Notes: generated from the letters alone by a model not told the origin. 64,000 bases of DNA from Palaemon carinicauda (GCF_036898095.1 NC_090765.1:33831007-33895006), one strand, 5' to 3'; counted from the stretch's first letter, positions 1-10,759 are shown. Numbers and translations: made by a program.

Positions 1-145
1 AGCAGCTGGCCTACCTTGGTTTGCCCTCAGAGCACGTTTTTCCCCATTAGGCCTAGCACTATAGAAAATTGGAGTAAGGTAAACTACACAAAACTCTGGT
101 CGTTTGAGAGGAGGTTAAAGGTAACTCCTAAGAAAGTGTTTCGAG
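1..145 (+). other. Open frame ending at a splice donor (possible exon of a repeat family)
   Basis: One plus-strand frame is open from base 1 and ends in TPKKVFRG at a good donor (CGAG|GTAAGT, intron from 146). A related stretch on the minus strand at 34375-34523 ends in SPKKVVRG at the same kind of donor (CGAG|GTAAGT). I do not recognise the peptide. Recurrence suggests a leader exon of a dispersed element rather than a unique host exon. The left end lies outside the window. Confidence 0.3.
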
Positions 146-1381
146 GTAAGTCTCTGTGTTGGAACAACTTAACTTTATTCTTGTGAAACCTGAATACAGT
201 ACTGTACTAGGATTGCTGTAAAATGATTTGACGAGAAACTCTCTCTCCAGAGGGACCAATGCAGATTGAAATGTTTGAGAAGAGCAATTGTGGAAATGAA
301 CGTGAAACCAAATATTTAATATTTTAATGAAGATTCTCTTCTCAAGGACAATTCAATGAAACTTATATAACCTAAACTAATAACTAAGACCATAAAAGAG
401 ATAACATCAACCAAATCACAAAATCCTTAAAAAATAATGATACTTCTCTACTTTATTACTACACTTATATTCAACAAACAAACAAAAAAATATCTCCATA
501 CAATAGTATTTCTAAATAATTGCATCGCTTCATATTCCAATACAAGTAGACTGGATTTTGATTCTTCCTTCCTGCTAACATTCATGAATTCACTACAGTA
601 CAAGAAGCAGGTAGAATCATCCAGTATTACTTTCAAAAAGAGAAAATGTCACCAACATTATTTCAAAAGGCTTAATGCTGTATATCACTCTCTAAGCTTT
701 ATTTAGGCTGTGACCAAGCCAATCAACTACTGGAGCTGAAACTAAATCAGCGGATATTTCCAAGTTCAAACTTAGTACAAATGTTTTTTCTGTTGACAAT
801 GTTTCATTTCCTGGTTTTTATAATGCTTATTTATTAAACATTGTTATCTATCTTAAAATAATCTAATTTTTCTCTCATATAGTTTATTCTTTACATTAAT
901 ATTTCTTCACTGCACCAGACTGTCTACCATTTGGTCCCTTGGGGTAGTGGCAATTTGCTTTAGCACCTTGGCTTCTAATAGTAATAATTATGCTGATATG
1001 ACAAATTTGCAAATAATTTGTATTTTTCCCAACTATACAAACCTGGAGCTCATTACAGCAGAGATGCATTTTGGCAACAGCTGGAACTAGCTGTGAAACT
1101 TTTAGCTACTTAGCGAAGGGAGAGCAAGAGTTGGACCAACCACTCTGCTCACACCACCACTTGTAACTGAAAGTCACTGTGCAATTGCGGCAGAACTTCC
1201 AGGGGGAAGGTGATGGCGGGACCAGTATGTGTTAAGAGCTCCAGGATTGTATACATAGGGAAAATGCAAATTTTTTCCACATTTGTCATCTATTACTGCA
1301 CTACATACAAACCCTTATGATATTTACAGTGAAGACTCACCATTAGGTGGGTGTAAGTCCAAAAAACTAACTGGCTAGTGC
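146..1381. other. Non-coding left part of duplication arm 1
   Basis: AT-rich sequence downstream of zinc-finger copy 1. No convincing gene is seen; the short open frame at 437-706 recurs at 28175-28444 only because the whole block is duplicated. It contains the inverted repeat at 1014-1272. Confidence 0.6.
1014..1272. repeat. Short inverted-repeat element with ATACAAACC-type arms
   Basis: The left arm at 1014-1051 contains actatacaaacctggagctc. Its imperfect reverse complement lies at 1236-1272 (gagctccaggattgtatac). The same structure is in duplication arm 2 at 28752-29010. The arms resemble the ends of the family-2 DIRS-like elements elsewhere in the window, for example 31081-31357 and 61930-62000, so this is probably a terminal remnant that pre-dates the duplication. 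Confidence 0.6.
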
Positions 1382-1687
1382 CTAACCTGAGGGGCTACTC
1401 TGTGCTTTGCATAAGCTGTTTTGGAGGCACCATGTCACCTCGTCGACTCTGAGAGCTAACGGCCTGGGCAATCGTGCGAAGGGGTAAGAACTCTCATCAA
1501 TAATCTTTGCTGTTTTTTCTCCCTTATTCCAGATCCCAATTTCAGTTTTATAGCACCTCCTTCGATGATGATTCTTGAGGAAACCTTCAGAGCAAAAAGC
1601 TTCCATGTGATTTCTTAAATGTTTATCGAGTCTCTGTTTTAAATTATTTCTTTGGCCACATTCATGATATTGGAATAGATCTCTCAT
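1382..1687 (-). pseudogene. Degenerate zinc-finger tail downstream of copy 1
   Basis: This frame directly follows the finger array of copy 1. It keeps a damaged finger (YHECG...HLRNH) and the remains of another (EAFCSEGFLKNHHRRRCYK). The matching place in arm 2 (about 29300-29400) still reads EEKPFMCTDCGKAFCSEGFLKNH with a proper CxxC pair. The ancestral protein therefore probably had further C-terminal fingers that are now cut off in copy 1. Confidence 0.55.
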
Positions 1688-3395
1688 GTGATTTCTTATG
1701 TTTAGTGAAATAGTTTTTCAAAGTAAAGAATTTGCTACAGACATCACACTTGTATGACTTCTCTCCCGTGTGAATTCTTAAATGTACAGTGAGACTGTGT
1801 TTCAGGGTAAATGTTTTGCTACAGATATTACATTTGTATGGCTTCTCTCCCGTGTGAATTCTTAAATGTATCGTGAGAGTTGATTTTGTATTAAATGTTT
1901 TGCTACAGACATCACATTTGTATGGCTTCACTCCCATGTGAATTCTTAAATGTACAGTGAGACTGTGTTTCAGGGTAAATGTTTTGCTACAGATATTACA
2001 TTTGTATGGCTTCTCTCCCGTGTGAATTCTTAAATGTTCAGTGAGATTTGATTTTGTAATAAATGTTTTGCTACAGACATTACATTTGTATGGCTTCTCT
2101 CCCGTGTGAATTCTTAAATGTACAGTGAGACTGTGTTTCAGGGTAAATGTTTTACAACAGACATTACATTTGTATGGCTTCTCTCCCGTGTGAATTCTTA
2201 AATGTTCAGTGAGAGTTGATTTTCTAATAAATGTTTTGCTACAGACACTGCACTTGTACGGCTTCTCTCCCGTGTGAAGTCTTAAATGTATAGTGAGATT
2301 TAATTTTGTAATAAATGTTTTGCTACAGACATTACATTTGTATGGCCTCTCTCCCGTGTGAATTCTTAAATGTACAGTGAGATGTGATTTTGTATTAAAT
2401 GTTTTGCTACAGACATTACATTTGTATGGCTTCTCTCCCATGTGAATTCTTAAATGTAGAGTGAGACTTTGTTTCTGGGTAAATGTTTTGCTACAGACAT
2501 TGCATTTGTATGGCTTCTCTCCCGTGTGAATTCTTAAATGTTCAGTGAGAGTTGATTTTGTATTAAATGTTTTGCTACAGACATTGCATTTGTATGGCTT
2601 CTCTCCCGTGTGAATTCTTAAATGTGCAGTGAGATTTGATTTCGTATTAAATGTTTTGCTACAGACATTGCACTTGTATGGCTTCTCTCCCGAGTGAATT
2701 CTTAAATGTTTAGTGAGATTGCATTTTGTATTAAATGTTTTGCTACAGGCATCGCACTTGTATGGCTTCTCTCCTGTGTGAATTCTTAAATGTTTAGTGA
2801 GAATTGATTTTGTATTAAATGTGTTGCTACAGACATCACACTTGTATGGCTTCTCTCCCGTGTGAATTCTTAAATGTGCAGTGAGAATTGATTTTGTATT
2901 AAATGTTTTGCTACAGACATTGCACTTGTATGGCTTCTCTCCCGAGTGAATTCTTAAATGATTAGGGATACTTGATTTTGAATTAAATTTTTTGCCACAG
3001 ACATCGCAATTGTATGGCTTCTCTCCCGTGTGAATTCTTAAATGTTCAGTGAGAGTTGATTGTCTAATAAATGTTTTGCTACAGACATTGCACTTGTATG
3101 GCTTCTCTCCCGTGTGAAGTCTTAAATGTATAGTGAGATTTAATTTTGTATTAAATGTTTTGCTACAGACATTGCATTTGTATGGCTTCTCTCCCATGTG
3201 AATTCTTAAATGAACTGTAAGAGATAATTTATTAAAAAACGTTTTCCCACATTCACTGCATGTGCATCGCTTTCTAGCTAGAGCATTGGAGTCAACATTA
3301 CCAGAGATACTTTTTTTTATCTGCTTCTCATTTATTTGAATCACTTCTTGTTTCAAAACATTTTTCTGTAATAATTCCTCCCACTGATTAAACAT
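1662..3395 (-). CDS. C2H2 zinc-finger protein copy 1, 19-finger array
   Basis: Likely a nuclear sequence-specific DNA-binding protein. From residue about 43 to the end it has 19 C2H2 fingers of 28 residues with the classical CxxC-x12-HxxxH spacing and TGEKP linkers. Most fingers begin [10 protein letters not shown] and differ mainly in the helix (TKSNLTAH, LKHSLTVH, RKSTLTEH), which is the part that reads DNA. The methionine at 3395 is probably not the native start: the acidic N-terminal region lies in another frame (3353-3778). Compared with copy 2, copy 1 has lost one base near 3375-3385, which breaks the join. The array could be made from the internal methionine, but I read the locus as a frameshifted gene. 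Near-identical fingers 2/12, 3/13 and 16/18 suggest internal block duplication. Confidence 0.85.
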   Translation of the reverse strand: MFNQWEELLQKNVLKQEVIQINEKQIKKSISGNVDSNALARKRCTCSECGKTFFNKLSLTVHLRIHMGEKPYKCNVCSKTFNTKLNLTIHLRLHTGEKPYKCNVCSKTFIRQSTLTEHLRIHTGEKPYNCDVCGKKFNSKSSIPNHLRIHSGEKPYKCNVCSKTFNTKSILTAHLRIHTGEKPYKCDVCSNTFNTKSILTKHLRIHTGEKPYKCDACSKTFNTKCNLTKHLRIHSGEKPYKCNVCSKTFNTKSNLTAHLRIHTGEKPYKCNVCSKTFNTKSTLTEHLRIHTGEKPYKCNVCSKTFTQKQSLTLHLRIHMGEKPYKCNVCSKTFNTKSHLTVHLRIHTGERPYKCNVCSKTFITKLNLTIHLRLHTGEKPYKCSVCSKTFIRKSTLTEHLRIHTGEKPYKCNVCCKTFTLKHSLTVHLRIHTGEKPYKCNVCSKTFITKSNLTEHLRIHTGEKPYKCNICSKTFTLKHSLTVHLRIHMGVKPYKCDVCSKTFNTKSTLTIHLRIHTGEKPYKCNICSKTFTLKHSLTVHLRIHTGEKSYKCDVCSKFFTLKNYFTKHKKSHERSIPIS

Positions 3396-3778
3396 GAAAG
3401 TCTTCCCTTTTCTTTTCCTTTATCCTCTTCCTTAACTGTCCTTAAATAAGTGTCTACACTTTCCTCATTATCGACATCCCCTTTCCAATTTCCTGAACCG
3501 TTTTCACTCACTGATGCATCGTACTCGTAGGAATTTTTCAAGTCGCTTTCGCTAGAATCAAATATTTCTGGCTCTACTTTGACTTCCATTTTTGGATCCA
3601 AGAAAAGAGCGCCATCATTAAAGAGAGCAACACTGCCTGACGTATCATTATTTTCTGGATCGATTGCAGGTGAAAATAGATCTTCAATTTCACTTTTCAT
3701 TGAAAATTCAAAAGGTGCTTCAGAATTCATCATCCTCTCCGAATCAAGAGAAGAAAAACCCCTTAATAATATTTTCAA
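3353..3778 (-). CDS. Acidic N-terminal region of zinc-finger copy 1 (frameshifted)
   Basis: This frame carries the N-terminal region shared by all three zinc-finger genes here: an acidic stretch with [10 protein letters not shown], then [24 protein letters not shown] and YEYDASVS. It matches copy 2 (30839 downward) and, more distantly, gene 3 (53395 onward). In copy 2 the frame continues through [15 protein letters not shown] into the fingers. Here it runs instead to RNYYRKMF and stops, because of a one-base deletion. I know no named domain with this pattern; KVEPE-type acidic patches are common in transcription factors, so a regulatory or protein-contact role is a guess. The first good start is MNSEAPFEF, about 15 residues in. 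Confidence 0.75.
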   Translation of the reverse strand: MKILLRGFSSLDSERMMNSEAPFEFSMKSEIEDLFSPAIDPENNDTSGSVALFNDGALFLDPKMEVKVEPEIFDSSESDLKNSYEYDASVSENGSGNWKGDVDNEESVDTYLRTVKEEDKGKEKGRLSCLISGRNYYRKMF

Positions 3779-3876
3779 TAGACTTCAAAGAGGAAATTAA
3801 CACTAAACTTCCTATTCTCAGACATCATACTGTACAACAAAAACTTCCAACATGACCCTTTCTTTTCCCATCTTAC

Positions 3877-3954
3877 GTCTTTTGCATATAACTTCAGTAG
3901 CTTACAAGCTTTAGCAGCAAGAGGTGGATGATTCCTTCCTTTGAGATGAAAAGT
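3877..3954 (-). other. Candidate 5' exon of zinc-finger copy 1, BTB-start-like
   Basis: On the minus strand a pyrimidine-rich tract ends in tattatttcag and is followed by an open stretch reading TFHLKGRNHPPLAAKACKLL, with a donor-like GAC|GTAAGA 78 bases later. The acceptor and peptide recur in copy 2 (30938-31015) and gene 3 (53244-53317). The pattern F-x-L-K-x-x-N-H resembles the first residues of arthropod BTB domains (FxLKWNNH), but the rest of a BTB domain is absent. Confidence 0.45.
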
Positions 3955-3990
3955 CTGAAATAATAGAAAACTACAATCAGTTGGAGAAGA

Positions 3991-4370
3991 GCAAAACTCA
4001 ATAAAAATAATGGAGTTTTCTAAAACTAAAATAAATTCATAAAAGTTATGTAATTTGTATTTTTCCTAAACATACAAACCACAGACTTTGATCTGTGTTC
4101 TATCTGTTCTTGTTACACATTTCAGGCATCTAAAAATCTCATATCCTCTGTAGATTCTATAATCCACAGCATCTCCTCTGACATTATTGGTTTTATTCTT
4201 TAAACAGTTTTCCCCTTGCTCTTCAAAAAGACAAAGACATTTCATCCAATGTCTTATTTCCTTTATTGTACTTCCTCTCCAGTCACCATCAAAATTGTCT
4301 TGCTAATACTGCTATGCACCTCAGAGCCTTCCTCCAGAATTATGAACAGCAAAAGGCTGTTTAGGGCTCA
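3991..4370. other. Intergenic stretch, no gene seen
   Basis: AT-rich sequence between the duplication arm and the DIRS-like element. The only recognisable item is a cctaaacatacaaacc motif near 4060, like the ends of the family-2 DIRS elements. Confidence 0.5.
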
Positions 4371-4693
4371 GGCCATGTCGTCCTGATGGAAGGTTCCTTT
4401 AAGTAGCTTCCTAGGGTACATTTGACTACAGTGATATTCCCAGAGAATTTACCTTAAGGTCTCCAGAATTCTAACTCATGGCACAAATATCCTTAAAGTT
4501 TCCTTTAAGGATATCGCATAATATCAGGGGATGTATATCTTGATATGACACATAGCAATCTTCACCCCGAATAGCGTTTTCACTTTGAGGGGGAAAGTGG
4601 CAAAAATAGAAGGGGAGCCGTTATCAAGGTACACTTCCTCTGTTACTATTCAAGTATCTAGATGGCGCCATCGTCGACGCCATGTTCATTCCT
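4371..4693. repeat. Left inverted terminal repeat of family-1 DIRS
   Basis: The sequence from ggccatgtcgtcctgatgg to the Ttcattcc end near 4693 is the reverse complement, with scattered mismatches, of 12852-13177. About 320 bases match at roughly nine in ten by eye. Features shared by both copies include the ctttaaggatat palindrome and the atctagatggcgccat stretch. Confidence 0.9.
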
Positions 4694-7139
4694 TTATCTG
4701 TATCGATCTCGCCCGGTGATTTTTCCGGTTGCTCTCTCGTTACTTTGGATTATTTTGGATTTATCATGCAATCACCAGCCTCTTCTGCCTCTGAAAAGTT
4801 GAGTATTTGACCTTTATATTATATAAATTTTTAGCTCTTGCCTCACAGTGAAATTAAGTCAATTTAAGTTAACTTAGTGGAAGAGCTGTTGCCTGAACCG
4901 GAGGCGTCATGGGCGCTGTTATTTAGTTAGCCAGAACGACTTTCCCGGTATAAATAGCATAAATAAAGATGGCTATTTAGTCTTCATTGCTAGGAGTTAA
5001 TTATATTATGCTGATAGTATTTGTAATAGCTTCGGCGATTTAGGTAACCGAACCTTGCTTACGCTAGGCTACCTAGCCTAGGCGTTTCAGTTTACATTCA
5101 TGCATGATATAATTGACATTCCTAGTGTTATTAATTTTAAATGAAGCAATTTAGGCAATTAATACATGTGAGATATATTCATTGCATATAAAATTTCCAT
5201 TTCTAAGTTAGTATACGAGAGTTTCGGTGATTTAGGAAGTCGATTCTCGCTGCCACTGTGCTACTAGCCTAGCGGCTTTAGTATACTTTCATACGTGTTC
5301 CTCGGTTACCCTCGTGTATCGTTTTATCTATTCAGGCAGAGATAGATATCTCCTAAAATTATTATATAAAGCAATACTCGTCTCCGGTGGAGACCTAAGG
5401 GTAATCCTTCCCTCCCTCTGAGTGTAGCCTTAGGCGACAACCCTAGTCAGTCGTGGCTCGAGTTGTCATTCAGGCAGGACTAAGCTAGGGTTTTTCAGTC
5501 CCTTCCCTTAGCCGCAGATGGCAGGTTTTGGGTTTCGGTCAGAATCTCAGAGTAGATAGTCTTGTGCTGGCAGCTGGCCGGCAGGGGGAATAGTCATTCC
5601 CGTCGGATTATGCTGCCGGCATAGGAGACTAGACCTCCCTAGACCACACCTGAAAGGGTTATGTGATATTGCCACCTTCTCCCTGTTGTCTAGTAGATTA
5701 GTCCTGTGCTTGTAGACCCTAGGCTGAAGAATAGACATTCTTCTGTTGTCTAAGATGCCACCTGCAGTGGAACTCTGTTTCTCTCTTGTTTACAGGTGGC
5801 GGCAAGATTGCTGCCGGCCCCTTAACTGTATTGGCAGACCCTAGGCTGGAGAATAGATACTCTCCTACTGCCTAGGATGACGCCGATACTGAAATAGAGT
5901 TTCTTTAGCGTGTGGTAGGACCGGCAACCCTGCCGGCTCCTTCCACACCTCATACAGGACCCTTTTGCCTCCCCCCTCTGTCCTTTAGTGATGGCCTAGC
6001 CATTGCAACCCTTCAGTCGTCGTCCCAATATTTCACCGCTTGCCGGCAGGTTGTAGGACGGGCTCGAGCTTCTACTCTTAGTGGCCTAGTCACTCAGCTT
6101 TCCCTTACGGACGCAAGGCTTCGGGAGAGCTGTGACGGCTGCCGGCAGAGGATCCCTTTACTGTAGAGTTTTCTTCAGTCCTCCCTTGGACTGCCATTCA
6201 CAAACCTATGGCCGGCAGAGACCGGCAATAGTTGTGGATGGGTAAAAGCCTGAACAATATATTCTCCCCTTTCATTTGAACCCTCACTCTGGAGGAAGGC
6301 AGTAAGACAGAGCTCTTACATCATCCTTCACTCCTTGCTTTCTCTCTCTCTATCGGCTAGTGCCGCCAGGTACTAACCTAACGGGCAGCTGCAGGCCACT
6401 ACCCTAGCCGGCAAGATGCTGGCTGGACTTGTGCTCTGGAAGCCAACAAGCCGCCACCACAACTGACTTGGCCGGCAAAAGCCGGCCGAGTTCAGACTGC
6501 CGGCCACTACTCTGACCGACAAGACGGCAGTTGGACTAGTGTGCCGACAGCCGGCGGCCGGCAATCCGTCGGAAACCATCCCAGCCGGCAATGCGCCGGC
6601 TGAACTGTGCCCCAGGTGCTAGCCTTGCTGGCAACATGCCGGCTAGAACTACACTATATGACTATACATTAGCCAGTATATTTGCAGTACAGATCATACT
6701 GCAAACAGAAAACTATGGTATAAAGTATACAGTAGTTAAATTTCCAACATACTCTGTGTGTCCATGCGCAGTCTATTGTTGAGACCATACTATATAAGGA
6801 AAGGAAATTTCTTTCCTTACACTGATAGATGATCAGTTTCAAATGACCCTCATTATTAAACTTTTGGGAAGTTAGTGTTAAGTTACACTTATCTATCCTT
6901 ACAGGGTAGAAGTCTTCCAATGGGCCTCCTGAATAGGATAACACTAGGCTTTAATTTTGAGAGAGGTCACAGCAATTGGCTGGACTGGAAACACATGTAT
7001 GTGTCTTACCTAATTAATTTATAGCTTGCCTATCCTAAGCTATATGCAATAAAATGCAAAAATATTATTGATAATATTTATATAGTTTATCAAGTGAGAT
7101 GAACTACCATATACTCATCTTGTTTTCCTCTCTTTACAG
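4694..7139 (+). other. Leader of family-1 DIRS: GCCGGC-rich, ending at a splice acceptor
   Basis: No convincing reading frame is seen. From about 5570 to 6650 the hexamer GCCGGC recurs at least a dozen times in variants of gccggcaa and tgccggc. A block beginning gaccctaggctg(a/g)agaatag is repeated at about 5716 and 5834. The stretch ends in a pyrimidine tract plus acceptor (cctctctttacag|G, exon from 7140). The corresponding place in the second family-1 copy (minus, exon from 52674) has the same acceptor, so gag is probably spliced from a leader exon that I cannot locate. Confidence 0.55.
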
Positions 7140-9030
7140 GAGGACCACCCTAAGTGCCGCCGAGTCTTATGCAACGTCAAGAGCAAGGACTTCTGTGGCC
7201 ACGAGGAGTGCAGGGTCCACTCCCTCTGTTCCATCACCAAGGGAACACTCAAGTATTGGGACCCCCAGGTATGTAATGTATGCAAAGCCTTGGTTACTGA
7301 GGCCTTTGATGACCCCAAGACAACGGAGTCAAGGGATGCAGCACGGAGTAAGCTGCATAGATGGGTCCGTGGCTTCCAGAAGAACGCCACGGGGCCTTAC
7401 TTCCAAATGAGCGGATGCGGGCCTATCTGTTCCCTAAGGCGTCTGCTGATGCCGTCATACCACAGCCTCACCCTGAGATCCCTTGCGTCCAGATTTCCGT
7501 AGATAAGGATGTCTCGGATGTGATGAAGGACATCCATCTAGATGAGAGGATGTCAGAAGTGTCAAAAGACACTGAAAAGGACCTTCTTGCGGAAGGGCAG
7601 CAAGAGGAGTCTACCTTGGCTCCTGAAACTGAGGAGGATGAAGTCGAATCGGTGCCTGTCTACCCTCATGACCCTGTCTACCCTCATGTCAATGATGGAG
7701 AGATTTCAGAAGCAGAGTGAAGAAAGGGAAGCAGCACTGAGGAAGGAGATACATCATCTCGCAGCGTCCTGCGGGTCTCACAAGAGACTCAACGTGAAGG
7801 GTCTTCCTTCGTGTTCTGATATAAAGCCGTGGAGGCATGCAGAGTACGTGCCGATCACAAACGTGAAGATATTTATTTCAGAGAAGCTGGGAGTCGTCCT
7901 CATCAAAGATGTCGACTTCTGGCCCAGCTTTGAGTCTTATCCAGACTGCTTCGTCCATCTGAAGGCAGAACCTGTGTCTAAAGAGGAGACAGAGCAGAAA
8001 GAGGTCATAGTTCTTGACTATGGAAAAGCTCAGGGTTTAATGGCTAACAGTTTGAAAGACAGGGGCTTCACTAACTCTAAAGTGCCAGCCCTGAGTAAGA
8101 GACACCCTTCCTTTCTTGCTCCAGCTACACTGGCCTTTCCCTTTGTGGAAAAAGGGTTTAAAGCAGTGATGAAGCCAGTAGAAGCTGGGAAACCTTGTCC
8201 TACACTCGAGGAGTGTAGACCCTTATCCCTACCTCTGCCTACAGACCACAAGGACTGGAAAGAAATACATTTTACCTTCTCAGTTGGGAAGTTGGAGGCG
8301 GATATTGCTGGACGCCAGTTCAGTGAAAACCTCCCTAAGTTGTCTGATTTTCTCTTGCGCAGACAGCAAGAGACAAAGGAAAGGCTTGCCGCATCTCTGT
8401 CCCTCCAGACTACCTTGGAGGCAATGGCAAGTGACCAAAGAACCCCAGACATGTTTATGGCCATGGCCAAGTCATACTTGGCAATGCTAGTCAAGGACCT
8501 ATATGATTTTGTTAGGGCCAGAAGGGCATGTAGGGAGTTCATGTTCGCTTCAGCTGCAGTGAGGCACGAACCCAGGAAGTTAATATCTTCCAATATCTGG
8601 GGTAAAGACCTCTTCCCGAGCGAAGTGGTCAAGGAAATAGTCGACAAGGAGGCCACGGAGAACAGGAATCCTCTCCAAAAGTGGGGTATGTCGTCTAAGA
8701 GGAAGTCTTCCCCGGATGAGGGTCCCTAACCGAAAAGGAAGACAAGGAGGCTAAGGCTGCCCTGTCGCCCCGCCAGACAACAACAACTTCCGATGACCGC
8801 GGTGCCCCAGATGGTGGCACAACCCCAACCCACCTACCAAATGGTACCCCAGCAGATGGCGACCCAGTCACCAGCCTTTACTCCCACCTATGAGAGGAAG
8901 ACCACTACCTTTCGCACTAAAGGGTGAGGGTCAAATAGAGGTTCCTCTAGACGCCCCTCAAGAGGAAGAGTGGGTAGGGGGGGCGCAGTCAAGAAGGCAA
9001 GTCCTCCGGTCAACCGAAGATACTTACGGT
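7140..9030 (+). pseudogene. gag: gag-like gene of family-1 DIRS (frameshifted)
   Basis: Begins directly after the acceptor with a Cys/His-rich module: HPKC, LCNVKSKDFCGH, CRVHSLC, YWDPQVCNVC, spaced like a zinc-binding fold. It continues through RGFQKNATGPY and an acidic stretch. After a frameshift near 7700 it resumes in another frame (7542-8729) with the body of the protein, including LNVKGLPSCSD, PWRHAEYVP, ISSNIWGKDLFPS and SKRKSSPDEGP. The C-terminal tail (Q/P-rich, then SSRRPSRGRVGRGG near 8950) is basic and probably binds nucleic acid. The copy at 50717-52674 has the same order. In such elements gag packages the RNA; that role is inferred from position and composition. At least two frame breaks make this copy defective. 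Confidence 0.75.
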
Positions 9031-10216
9031 AGGAGGAAGACTCCATTCATTTCGGGATCGCTGGACCTTCGATAACTGGGCCCACAGCCTAATCAAGAAC
9101 GGACTAGGTTGGAGCTGGAAGACAGCTCCACCATCATTTCCTCAATTCTTTCAACACTCCATCCCCGTCTTGGAAGAATATACCCGAGAACTCTTGAGCA
9201 AACGGGTGTTAAGGAGGGCAAAGTCCATCAAATTCCAAGGAAGGCTGTTTTGTGTTCCCAAGAATAACTCAGAGTCATTCTGGACTTGTCGCCACTCAAA
9301 AAGTTCATAGTAAACTACAAGTTCAGGATGTTGACCCTTCAACACATAAGGACCCTGCTGCCAAAACGGGCGTACACAGTCTCCATAGACATGGCAGATG
9401 CTTATTGGCATATCCTAATCAATCACCAACTCTCCTCTTACCTAGGATTCAGGCTACAGAAGAAGAAATACGTCTTTACAGCCATGCCATTTGGACTAAA
9501 CCTAGCCCCAAGAATCTTTACAAAGCTTGCAGATGCAGTCGTTCAACAACTACGCCTAGAAGGTGTCCAGGTGGTAGCCTACCTGGACGATTGGCTGGTT
9601 TGGGCAGCATCCGAGACAGAATGCATGCAAGCACCCAAGAAAGTGATCCAGTTCCTGGAACATCTAGGATTCAAGATCAACGTCAAAAAGTCTCGACTAT
9701 CTCCAGCTCAGGAGTTTCAATGGCTTGGAATACATTGGAACTTACACAAACAGGAGAGAGTGATGGGCTCCCTTCAGTTTGCATCAGTGACAGACCCGGT
9801 GCTAAGAGCACAGTTAAAGGATGCATCAGGAGTCTGGAGAAGATACGCACCAAGCGCTCAAAGAGATCTAAGAAGACCGATACCGACTCAACTACGATCA
9901 CTTCTCAAGCCATGGTCGAAGGCCAAGAACCTGAAGAGGTCGGTGCCTGTGCAACCACCTCTACCTTCAGTCATCATCCACACGGACGCATCAAAGAAAG
10001 GATGGGGAGGTCACTCTCACCAACGGGAAGTCCAAGGGACTTGGTCCTCTCTATTCAAGACCTTCCACATCAACATTTTGGAGGCCATGGCAGTCTTTCT
10101 CACACTGAAGAAATTGTCCCCTCGCCATTCAGTCCACATAAGACTGATTCTGGACAGCAAGGTGATAGTGAGATGTTTGAATCGTCAAGGTTCGAGATCA
10201 CCCCCAAATCAACCAA
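9024..10216 (+). pseudogene. pol: Reverse transcriptase and RNase H of family-1 DIRS
   Basis: The enzyme would copy element RNA into DNA. The first part (RDRWTFDNWAHSLIKNGL, KSIKFQGRLFCVPK) is separated by a frame break near 9270 from the long frame starting at 9286. That frame holds SIDMADAYWH, MPFGLNLAPRIFTKL and the catalytic box YLDDW near 9580. RNase H follows with HTDASKKGWGGH, LEAMAVFLTL and LILDSKV, so its acidic residues are present. Compared with the copy at 49444-50763, about 33 residues between LGIHWNL and QERVMGSLQF have been deleted in frame. That segment lies between the polymerase core and RNase H. The frame then runs off into nonsense after GSRSPP. Confidence 0.85.
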
Positions 10217-10759
10217 GTGATGTTGGCCATCTTCCGATTGACAGAAAAGAAGAGATGGCACTTATCAACAGTTCACCTTCAAGGGTTCCGCAATGTGACG
10301 GCGGACGCTCTATCCAGGCTCACGCCGATAGAGTCAGAATGGTCCCTAGTCGCAGGATCATTCTCCTTCATCTTACGTCAAGTACCAGAACTGCAGATCG
10401 ACCTCTTCGCGATGAGCGACAACAAGAAGCTACCTCGTTATGTGACCCCATACGAGGATCCTCTAGCAGAAGCGGTGGATGCCATGTCCCTCAACTGGAA
10501 CAGATGGACCGGGATTTACCTGTTCTCTCCAACCAACCTTCTGTTGAAGGTCCTCAAAAGGCTGAGATCCTTTCAGGGAACTGCAGCCATAGTGGCTCCC
10601 AAGTGGCCGACGAGCAATTGGTTCCCTTTAGCATTGGAACTGAAGCTGAGGCTGATCCCTCTCCCGGACCCAGTTCTGACTCAACAGGTACAGAAGTTGA
10701 CTGTCTTCGCTTCATCACAGAAAACCCAAAACCTTCATCTCATGATTTTCTCTCCTTAG
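10217..10759 (+). pseudogene. RNase H tail and methyltransferase-like/connection region of family-1 DIRS
   Basis: In a second frame the protein continues with HLQGFRNVTADALSRL, a typical RNase H ending, then IDLFAMSDNKKLPRYVTP, DPLAEAVDAMSLNW and APKWPTSNWFPLALEL. This conserved stretch between RNase H and the recombinase corresponds to the DAM/methyltransferase-like region usually described in DIRS elements. No methyltransferase catalytic motif is evident to me, so function is uncertain. The shift of frame on both sides shows the copy is broken. Confidence 0.65.

Larger units (their letters stand above)
171..3990. repeat. Segmental duplication, arm 1
   Basis: This block aligns in the same orientation with 27906-31050. 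It starts at ctttattcttgtgaaacctg in both and ends just upstream of the acceptor of the 5' exon. Downstream sequence, a zinc-finger gene and the upstream exon are all included. By eye about nine bases in ten match outside the finger array. Arm 1 is longer mainly because it has about ten more finger repeats. Confidence 0.9.

Noticed and set aside
437..706. Small gene conserved at 28175-28444
   Set aside because: The similarity is explained by the segmental duplication; differences are spread over all codon positions and no motif is present.
1662..3395. Assembly collapse or inflation of the 19-finger array
   Set aside because: Fingers differ at helix positions and silent sites throughout, so most units are real, although the exact count could still be affected by read length.
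8030..8656. 208-codon open frame on the minus strand
   Set aside because: It is the shadow of the family-1 gag frame (7542-8729); the sense frame has paralogous support at 50717-52063.
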